The notes under the pieces are model-generated. The model did not search any database, had not been told where the DNA came from, and saw only the letters and a list, made by a program, of their open reading frames with translations. 64,000 nucleotides of DNA from Auriscalpium vulgare (lineage: Eukaryota > Basidiomycota > Agaricomycetes > Russulales > Auriscalpiaceae), in NCBI GenBank assembly GCA_019915015.1, contig JAHBBC010000062.1, positions 1 through 64,000 of the forward strand, read 5' to 3'. Every line of letters starts with the position of its first letter. Position 1 is the first letter of the stretch. Below are positions 56,134 through 64,000 of this stretch, in pieces. Both the position numbers and the translations under genes were made by a program.

Positions 56134-57412
56134 CTACTCGCCAGAGGCTTCCTGTCCGCGAGTCAATGGTGCATTGGTGTCGGCAACGTCTGCTCGGATA
56201 GAACGCCACTGCCGTAGTGCCTCTTCTGCTGTCGGCCGATGCATAGGATCCTCTATCATCATTTCGTTAAGCAAAGGCGCCAGGAAATCAACATTCGAAA
56301 ACCGCTGCTCTCGAATCTCAGCTCCCACTCCAGCTCCGGATGAAGGTCCCACACACCTCGTGAAACTCATGCTTCAGTAAATTTCCCATGCTGAAAACAT
56401 CGACTTTGAAAGGGTTGTATGCAACGTCCTCAGCCAATTCTGGCACCTCCTCGTCGCGTCCTTCCGTGCCAGTAACTTCTTTGGGGTGACCAGGTGCGTT
56501 GCGGGAGGAGATGTCATAGTCGACGAAATAATACCGAACGCCAGCTTTCGATCGTGAAATCATCGTAGGGGCAACGGGCCCAGATGCGTCCGGAAGAAGA
56601 CCGTTGAGAGCTGGATGGAAGCCGCATGGAAACATGGCGGCTGCGTCCATCATGATATTGGATGGGGAGCAGTCTCTGAACGAGACTACGATGAGAGGCC
56701 ATTGGCAATTCACGCATGCCCACTCACCGGTGAGCTACACCTTGCTCGTGCATGAAAGCCAAGCCCTGAAATGCGAGAGAGTCAGGTGATGGTCCTCGCG
56801 CTAGTCATTGCCGAAAGCTACTTACCTCCAACACTTGATCCACAAAGACCACGATCTCGTCAACACTCTCAAAAGGAGGGTCGTCCATTGGGTGGAAAAA
56901 TGGCATCACCATGTACGACACAGCACTGTCATCGGGGTCTTCCAAGACGTCGAGTATAGGCACGGAATGGTTCCTGGGATCTTCGCGGCGCTGCTTCGAG
57001 CGCAGAAGGAGAGCCGTATTTGACTCCTTATTGCCCGTGCTGATCTTCTTGATGCAGACGAGCTTCCCGTCTGCGATACGAGTCGCATCTGTCACAAGAA
57101 TGCGCATCTGCGTAACAAATAATGTCGAATTTGAGAAGAACAGTAGCATGCTGAGATCGATCGTACGGGAGAGGGATAATTGTCCTCGCATAGTGCGGGA
57201 TCTTTTCCATTGCTTATCCACGATGGCGTCCATCCTGGCCGAAGTCGTGGTCGTAGCATGTAGCCTTTTGACTCGAGGAATGGCTGCCGGCCGAGCCAAG
57301 GAAATTCGTGCAAGAGGAGCGTGCTGTTATCTGCTGTGCCTTCAGGCCCCTCGGTCGGGGACGCGTGTGCGTGTGGTGAGTTTGTGTTTTCGTAGTTGGT
57401 CATGGTAGGCAT
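56134..57412 (-). CDS. Protein kinase-like family member with HRD
   Basis: 352 residues in five exons: 57412-57167, 57107-56826, 56765-56728, 56675-56357, 56307-56134; all joints are in frame. ATGs at 57412 and 57403 are both possible. It belongs to the lineage-expanded basidiomycete 'protein kinase-like' group: LRPRLRPGWTPSWISNGKDP, DATRIADGKLVCIKKI with the ATP-site Lys, EDPRNHSVPILDVLED, MPFFHPMDDPPFESVDE, the catalytic loop HRDCSPSN made at an intron, VRYYFVDYDISS in place of DFG, and DVFSMGNLLKHEF. The C-terminal lobe is short (LAPLLNEMMIEDPMHRPTAEEALRQW). No glycine-rich loop is clear, so activity is uncertain. Compare the HRD-less relative at 47790-48984. Confidence 0.8.
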
Positions 57413-58403
57413 GATGATAGGTGACCGGTGAATGTCGACGCCGGGCCACTGCGTGCATGCTATTTCGGTGACGTATCGAGCCCCACCGCGACATGCGCGC
57501 TTGATCATGTGATGTGCACTGAAGGAAAACTTCATCAGCTTGACATCTAATAGTAACATTGCCGCAGAGACATGGCGGCCACCCTTGGCGGGCGAGACAG
57601 TATGCCCATGGGACAATGAGAAAAAGAACAGGCACAAGAGAGAAGTGACCATGTGCAACAGGGGACCGCCAGCCGGAAGCCAAAAGTCACAGAAACTTAA
57701 ACGCAAAGGGCACGACAGCGCGGTCGGAGAGGTCGTATGCGACGCTTGATCATCAGCGGTCGTATCTTCGCGGTGCCTCAAAATACAAAACATTCTCAAG
57801 TCGCTTCGACAAGTTCGTTCCCAGACTCAACTCTATTAAACAACTTGGCGGACACGGCCTAGACATATGTCAAAAGCACACGGGAAGCAGAAGAGAAACA
57901 CTTATCGCTGACACACTGCCAATGGCCAACTAATAGTCGTGCTTGTTTTTGACGCCTTCTTGATAGCGTCAAATTCAAGTAACAGTCAGCTCAAAGCTAG
58001 TTTCCAGGTCCATTGATGACCAAAGCGACTACATGCGTGTTTGGCTTAGGGTAGCCTGAAGATTGATTAAGTCCAGACGGCAGGTGAAGTGGAAAGCGCG
58101 CGGGGCAGGATTGCTCCTGAGCGCTGTTGAAGGTTGGGAGGGGCGTACCGTTTTGCTCGGATGCGTATTGCAAATCGAGCATGAAGTGTGTCCAACGCAG
58201 CGTACCCTTCTACTTACTCTGCTTCAGCTTGCGAGCAGTCGCTCAGGATAGCATCGCGAGACTGAGAGTAAGTACTTAAGAGTTCGGCAGGGTGGCAACG
58301 AAAAGCCTGAGAAAAGCCTGAGAAAAGAGTGTGATTATGTAATTTCCTTGCCAAGTGAAGCTAGTGAAGTCTGAGTCAGACTCTACGGTTGTACTACCCA
58401 TTA
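57413..58403. other. Intergenic region left of transposon copy C
   Basis: No gene could be supported. A short tandem run (gcctgagaaaa, two to three units) lies at 58299-58330. Confidence 0.5.
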
Positions 58404-58555
58404 GGGGAGCTCAGAGTAGACCGTTTTCGTTTCCGTTTCGTTTTCAAACGCCTTTCGTTTTCGATTCGGCGCCCCGGCGTGATATTACATAATGTCACTC
58501 AATCTACGCCGCTGCGCGACACCGCCGCCATTGCTTTCGAGCTCTTCCACCAGCC

Positions 58556-59879
58556 ATGGCCCGTGCTACCTACCACGATGAGATTATCGACGCATACATC
58601 ACATATATGGCTATCCAGATGGCACTCATGCCTCCATCTTCAGCCACAGCTATGATGGAGCAGCTCCAACGCGATAGCTCAATCCTTCACACCATCCTAT
58701 CCTCCCGCTACATCAACCCCCGTCCTCCCGTCGTTAAAGCCGGCAATCTCCAGCTTGCATGGGAGTATGCACAGGATCCTGCCCATCACCACCGCTTTAT
58801 CAACATGCTCCGTGTCTCTCCCCACGTCTTCGACACTATCCTTGGCCTCATCGAGGGTCATCCCGTATTCCAGAACAACTCGAACACCCCGCAGGAGGAT
58901 ATCCGAACGCAATTAGCGGTGACCCTGTACCGTATGGGTCGCTATGGCAATGGCGCATCTCTCGAGGATATCAGCCGTGCAGCGGGCTGTTCAGAGGGCG
59001 CTGTGGAGCTATACACGGAGAGATGTCAGGAGGCGCTGATGTCCTTGCATGGGATGTTTGTACGGCCGCTAACAGAGGAGGAGAAAGAGGTCGAGAAAAG
59101 GTGGATTGATGAGCAGCTTGGTTTCACGGGATCCACCTGGAGGGAGGGATGGGTGATGTACGACGGGACAATTGTTGTCCTGTACAGTCGCCCCGGCCTC
59201 GACGGTGACGCGTACTACACAAGGAAGTGCAACTATGGGTTCAACGTCCAGGTATGCTGGATATCTTCTAATAGCTCCTGACTGACATATCTGTACACAG
59301 ATTGGCAATACACCGTCGAATCTACGAATCGTTGACTATTCGCTTGGCATGACCGGTTCTGCTCATGATGCATCTGCATTTGAGCATACTGCAGCTGTCA
59401 AGCATACCGACTGGTTCTTCAGAGGTGACGAGTTTGCATGGGGTGACTCTGCGTACCCTGTCAGCTCGCGGACCATCCCAGTTCACAAGAAACCAGCGTC
59501 GTTAGACCGCTCAAATGCCTTATTCGACAAACACGTAGCTCGCCTACGCGTTCGCTCTGAACACACCATGGGTGCACTCAAGGGCCGATGGCAATCCCTT
59601 CGTGGCTTACGGCTCAATATCCGTTACAATCGGGACCATATACGAGCGTGTCGGTGGATTTCATGTTGCATCATCTTGCACAACGCAGTGCTCGACATCG
59701 AAGGATGGGCGAGTGGGACAAGCTTTGCGACTTGGCACTCACGTGCTCAGGAAGAGGACGATAGGGGGGAGCCAGATGATCCTATAGATGATGATATCAC
59801 AGAGGATGATGATTGCGAGGCTAGGAGACGTGGCCTTGTGGCAGAAATAGTAGCCGCTCAACGAGCAGGACTTGTATAA
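58556..59879 (+). CDS. DDE_Tnp_4 transposase, copy C
   Basis: 424 residues; exons 58556-59251 and 59301-59879 with a 49-nt phase-0 intron. Same protein as in copies A and B, with DDE residues kept (GWVMYDGT, AWGDSAYP, RSEHTMGALKGRW). Confidence 0.88.
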
Positions 59880-59994
59880 ATGAACAAGATTAAATCTGAG
59901 ATTGTAAAGAGTAAGAGAGATATAATCAGAAAGAAGAAAGGACTGTGTAGCATTAAATGAGAGGCTGCAGTTAGAAAGGACAAAAGCAAAATGA

Positions 59995-61591
59995 TCAGAC
60001 TAAGCCTCGCTCCAACTCGTCTGGAACCACAGATGATCCTCGTCCAAGATCTCTGTCCAACTGGCTCTCATCCCAGGGAGGACTATTTTCTCTCTGGCTT
60101 GTCATCTCGCTCTCGGGCTCATCATCCGGAGGTGTCGATGCGCGCGGCAGAGATGAAGGCGTCGATGCAGCGGTTGACATAGAGCCCGTGCGTGAGATGG
60201 AACGAGCGGGCGTAGCGGCGGCGACAACCAGAGGAGGATTCTGAAGGCGCGATATATTTTCACGGAGATCTTGAAGCTGCAGCTGAAGGTCATCGTCAAG
60301 TGCTTCCGACTTGCGGCGATACTCATCGTTCGTCCACAAGCCAATCTGCAGCTCACGAAAGAGGCGGTCGTGGCGATCGCGAGCGTCTTGGCGAAGACTA
60401 TTCATGTCATCGCGCAGCCTGTCGACAGCTTTGCGGATGTTCTCTTCCTTTGACACCGCAAAGCTACGCCTGCCACATGAATTAGTCCACGTGCATTACC
60501 AACAACTAGTATTACTTACTCGATGGACTCCTTCAGTATGTCTTGAATGCCGGTGCGTGACGTGGGCTTGAAGCGACCCTTCAAGCTCTCCAGCTTCTCT
60601 TCCGACAGGTGTGCGGGAGTCTTCTTCGCACTTGCTTGCGACGAGGGCGGCACGCGGTTCTCTTTGGGAGTGTGTGGCGTCTGCGGTGGCGATCCCGGGC
60701 CGGGTGCGGTCGCAGAAGAGTCTTGCGCGAGAGGCGCCGGGCCATCGTGAACGCGTAGGACGGGGTCTATGTCCTCTTCGCGCGGTTGCCGCACAGGTGG
60801 CGCGTCGTCGGGAGGCTGATAGTGCACTGTGCGGTGACCGTCCGGACCAACCCCAGTCGTGATGATGATCGGGTTTTCATTTGGGCGGGTGGCAAGGATC
60901 GCGTGAATTCGGGGGAAGACAGCGAACTCGGCCTCGATCTCCTCTGCACAGGATGTGTTAGCCTCCAGCGTGCTCATCGGAGATCACAAAATGAACTTAC
61001 GCCAGATATTCTTGTGGCGTGCATCGGTATCCTCGGATGGGCCATCTGGCCCTATGTAGCAGACCAAATACTCATCTGGACCATCGTCGGCATCACCTGT
61101 GTCGACGATGGCCTCATTCCCAGTGAGGACACCTCCACCCGTGCACTTAATGCGCCGAACCTTGGAGTGATAGGTGATGCGTAGCCTACACAAGCCTGTG
61201 AGCACGTATGAGGCATCCAATAAGGGTATGGACATACTGATTTATTTTCCCGAGCACCTTTGCTCCCAGACTGACGAAATCCGAGTCCGGAGCATCCTTC
61301 CAGAGGATGCGAGCAAGCCGCTGACCCGCTGCGACCTTACTTTCTCCGCTTTTCTTCTGGAAAGATGTCAGTAACAAAGCCCAGATGATGCGTGGGCCAC
61401 CTGCATACCTCACCACGCTTGTTACCAAACATAACCTTGCGATTTTGCGGCTGTTCGAGCTCCGTGATGAGCTGCAGGAGCAGCTCATTTGGCTTCTTAT
61501 TTGTGCCCCAGCTGATGTTCTCCTCACGGGATTTCTTGCCCGGAGCTGTCTCAGGCTGGTCGGAGTCCGAGCGGCCGCGTTTCCGGGGCAT
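59995..61591 (-). CDS. Transposon Myb/SANT-like accessory protein, copy C
   Basis: Same 461-residue protein and exon pattern as at 36034-37630, on the opposite strand, starting MPRKRGRSDSDQ at 61591. Confidence 0.75.
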
Positions 61592-61789
61592 TAAGAGAGT
61601 AGGAGAGTGTAGATTAAGGAGGTATCGCGAGGGAATGAGTGTGTGAGACACGAAGACGCCGCACAACGCGAGCGTCACCTAAAGTCACACGATTGTCACA
61701 CATCGGGTCACTTATGCCGCGGGCCGAATCGAAAACGAAAGGCGTTTGAAAACGAAACGGAAACGAAAACGGTCTACTCTGAGCTCCCC

Positions 61790-62201
61790 TATTTCACCAT
61801 TTACTGTACGGCCATGCTTCTACTCATGCTGGTTAGGGACAGTCTTCCGCTGGAACCAGAGAGCTGTGTTTTACTTGACACCCATAGCCGCGCTCAGCAT
61901 CTCGGAGTCTCTGTGTCCTCGCATGGCCAGGCAGGCCGCCACTCCGATTGCTTCTCGGTCAGGCTTCTTGGCCTCCCTATCAGCTTTTACCAACTTGCTT
62001 GGCAGCAAATACCCACGCTGAACACGCGGTGGTGGTGTAAATGCATCACCCCATGACAGTGAAGCATCGAACAGGAAAATGGCAAACTCAATCATCCGAG
62101 ACTGAGGTCGACGAAACACGCCGTCTTTAAAGGACTTCTATCTGTCATTCTCAGACTTTCGATCCCTTGCCCCCCTGCTTGCAGGCTAGCATCTGGTCAC
62201 C
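61790..62201. other. Upstream region of the OPT transporter gene
   Basis: Between transposon copy C and the ATG at 62202. Contains tctttaaagga at about 62124-62134, about 70 bp before the ATG, a possible TATA-like element. No gene seen. Confidence 0.5.
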
Positions 62202-64000
62202 ATGCTCCCTGCTCTCGTTGAAGACACCACTGTCCCTGAGATTGCCCACGGCAGCCATTCAACTGGCCTTTCTATCGACGAGAAAAACTCGCTCCCGGAG
62301 GAAGTCAAGCAGGAGCGCTTTGCCGCGGTCGACGTGTGCGTTTTCATTCTACCCCTTCTCACCGCAGTTGCGAGCTAGTGGCTAACCCCTGCGATCTAGC
62401 TCGCGGCCGTTCCCCATCGACCCTGACGAACATGAGGAGACGCATCAGCTCACCGTTCGTGCGCTCCTTGTCGGCTGCCTTCTCGGTTGCGTCGTCGGGG
62501 CATCCAACATCTATCTTGGCCTGAAGACCGGTTTCACTTTCGGTCCTCAGCTGTTCGGAGCCATTTTTGGCTTCGCCATCCTCAAGTCACTATCCCGGAT
62601 CGTCCCCGAGTCTGGTTTGCTTGGGAAATGGCTCGGTGGACCATTCGGCCCCAAGGAGAACTGCACCGTCCAGACGGCCGCCACCGCTAGCGGCGGTCTC
62701 GGGATTCTCTTCGTGTCTGCCGTACCCGCCATGTACCGACTACACCTACTCTCCGAAAAGCCGCAGCAGGACTTCGGGCGCCTTATCGCACTCACGATGT
62801 GCTCTGGTTTCTTTGGTGTTTTCTTCGTCATTCCCTTGCGCAAGCACTTCATTATCCATCAAAAGCTCGTCTTCCCTACCCCCGCTGCCACCGCATACAC
62901 TATCCGCGCGCTGCACAACGGTCGGGTCGGTGCGATTGCCGCGAGGAAGAAGACGCTGGGTCTCATTGCCACCATGTCATCTGCGTTTATCTTCAAGGCC
63001 GTGTCCATTTACGCGCCTGGCATTATCTGGGATTGGCACATCGGTTGGACCCTCTATCGCATCGGCTTCACCAGCATCATTCATCTCGAGAACTACGGCT
63101 GGTGGATTGAATGTAAGAACGCATATCAATGTCAACTATGGATCGTGTTGACGCCTGTTCGCAGTTACGCCCGCCTTTTTCGGTGCTGGCCAGCTCTCCG
63201 GTATGAACGCTTCCTGGTCCTTCTTCGGTGGTGCTGTCCTTGCCTGGGGCATCAGTAAGTTTTTGTTCCATCCAAATGTCAGATCTGTGTTCACGTGGCT
63301 TACAGTCGCTCCCTCGCTCGTTGCAACCGGCCGAGCATTTGGCACGTCGACATCCGATGATTACCCTCTCGTCACCTACCAATCCATCTCATACAGCGAC
63401 CCTACCAAGTATGTCACTACCCCCTCGCCGCGCTACTGGCTGCTTTGGCCCGGCGTCTTTATGATGCTGGTGTACTCCGCCACGGATGTCCTCGTAAATG
63501 CTTCGGGCCCGCTCTACGAAATGTTCAAGACGTGGCGCTTCCGCCCCACACGCGACCCGCGCGAGTGGTTCTACACCGAGGGCGAGGCGTACGACGAGGA
63601 CTACACCACCAAGGAGGACCGCATTCCCACGTGGGCGTGGACCGGCGGCCTTGCCATCTCCACCGTTGTTTCCGTCTCCCTACTCTCAACACAATACCAC
63701 GTCAACGTCGGGGAAGCTATTCTTGCTCTCCTCCTTGCCTTCCTCTTCTCGTTTATCGGCGTCCAGTCCTCCGGCCACACCGACGTCAACCCCGTGTCCA
63801 CTGTCGCCAAGGCCTCTCAGCTCATCTTTGGAGGAATCAGCAAGAGTCAAGGTCTGGAGATCCGCAAGTCCGAGATTGTCAATCTGGCTGCTGGCACGGT
63901 CGCTGCTGGTGCCGCGGCGCAAGCTGTTGACATGACGGGTGACTTGAAGACGGGCTACCTGCTGCGCGCGAAGCCGCGCAACCAGTTTGTCGCGCAACTT
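62202..64000 (+). CDS. OPT-family oligopeptide/metal-chelate transporter, 5' part
   Basis: Runs off the right edge. Exons so far: 62202-62335, 62400-63112, 63165-63254, 63306 onward. The first donor is the GT at 62336, not the one at 62334; only this gives the family-like FAAVDVSRPFPIDPDEHEET. Proton-coupled OPT carriers import peptides, glutathione or metal chelates across the plasma or vacuolar membrane. Signs: a soluble N-terminus, then many hydrophobic segments (LLVGCLLGCVVGASNIYLGL, ALTMCSGFFGVFFVIPL, PGVFMMLVYSATDVLV, EAILALLLAFLFSFIGV), the block VFPTPAATAYTIRALHNG, GAGQLSGMNASWSFFGGAVL and the late motifs DVNPVSTVAKASQLIFGGI and GDLKTGYLLRAKPRNQF. These fit the YSL-like branch found in fungi. 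The substrate cannot be told. Confidence 0.9.

Larger units (their letters stand above)
58404..61789 (-). mobile_element. Harbinger-like DNA transposon, copy C (inverted)
   Basis: 3386 bp, exact inverse layout of copies A and B (position = 97625 minus the copy A position). Terminal inverted repeats lie at 58404-58470 and 61723-61789. Flanking TA lies at 58402-58403 and 61790-61791. Its site is intergenic, 0.4 kb upstream of the OPT transporter start. Confidence 0.92.

Overview
The window looks like a contig from a basidiomycete fungus, most likely an Agaricomycete. Host genes are GC-rich and split by many short GT-AG introns, mostly 49-67 nt. Gene content fits this: an expanded 'protein kinase-like' family, F-box proteins, a basidiomycete-type GH18 chitinase, an old-yellow-enzyme-like oxidoreductase and an OPT transporter. 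Mobile DNA includes a Helitron, a gag-bearing LTR element and PIF/Harbinger-type DNA transposons. The species cannot be told from the sequence alone.

Region 1 (1-13.5 kb) is mobile DNA. An AT-richer Helitron runs on the + strand: an N-terminal part, a DUF6570-like and Rep part, a PIF1-type helicase and a C-terminal cysteine-peptidase-like part, followed by a 42-bp tandem array. Three single-base frame breaks damage it. It is also split by a 4.6-kb minus-strand LTR retrotransposon with 1377-bp LTRs that appear identical. That element carries only a frameshifted gag and is packed with a CCGAAGT/ACTTCGG motif, including two perfect palindromes.

Region 2 (13.5-35.5 kb) is ordinary host sequence: a Ser/Pro-rich hypothetical protein, an F-box protein, an epoxide hydrolase, glutamine:fructose-6-phosphate aminotransferase (first enzyme of chitin precursor synthesis), a single-pass membrane protein, a tandem pair of 2OG-Fe(II) oxygenase genes (one with a 34-nt deletion), a Sec2-type Rab exchange factor, a small abundant-type Gly/Gln-rich protein and a secreted GH18 chitinase.

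Region 3 (35.8-42.9 kb) holds two direct copies, 251 bp apart, of a 3386-bp Harbinger-like transposon with 67-bp perfect terminal inverted repeats. Each copy encodes a Myb-like protein and a convergent DDE transposase. A third, inverted copy lies at 58.4-61.8 kb. All three are flanked by TA. The second copy landed in the last exon of the oxidoreductase gene and replaced its C-terminus.

Region 4 (42.8-64 kb) is again host: oxidoreductase, SH3-PX-BAR sorting nexin, two members of the kinase-like family (one lacking the HRD motif), a G-patch protein, a head-to-head pair of complex I NDUFS5 and Get5 genes, a small repeat protein, the third transposon, and the 5' part of an OPT oligopeptide/metal transporter running off the right edge.

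Exon borders given here were worked out by eye from splice consensus, reading frame and family similarity. No alignment or RNA evidence was available.
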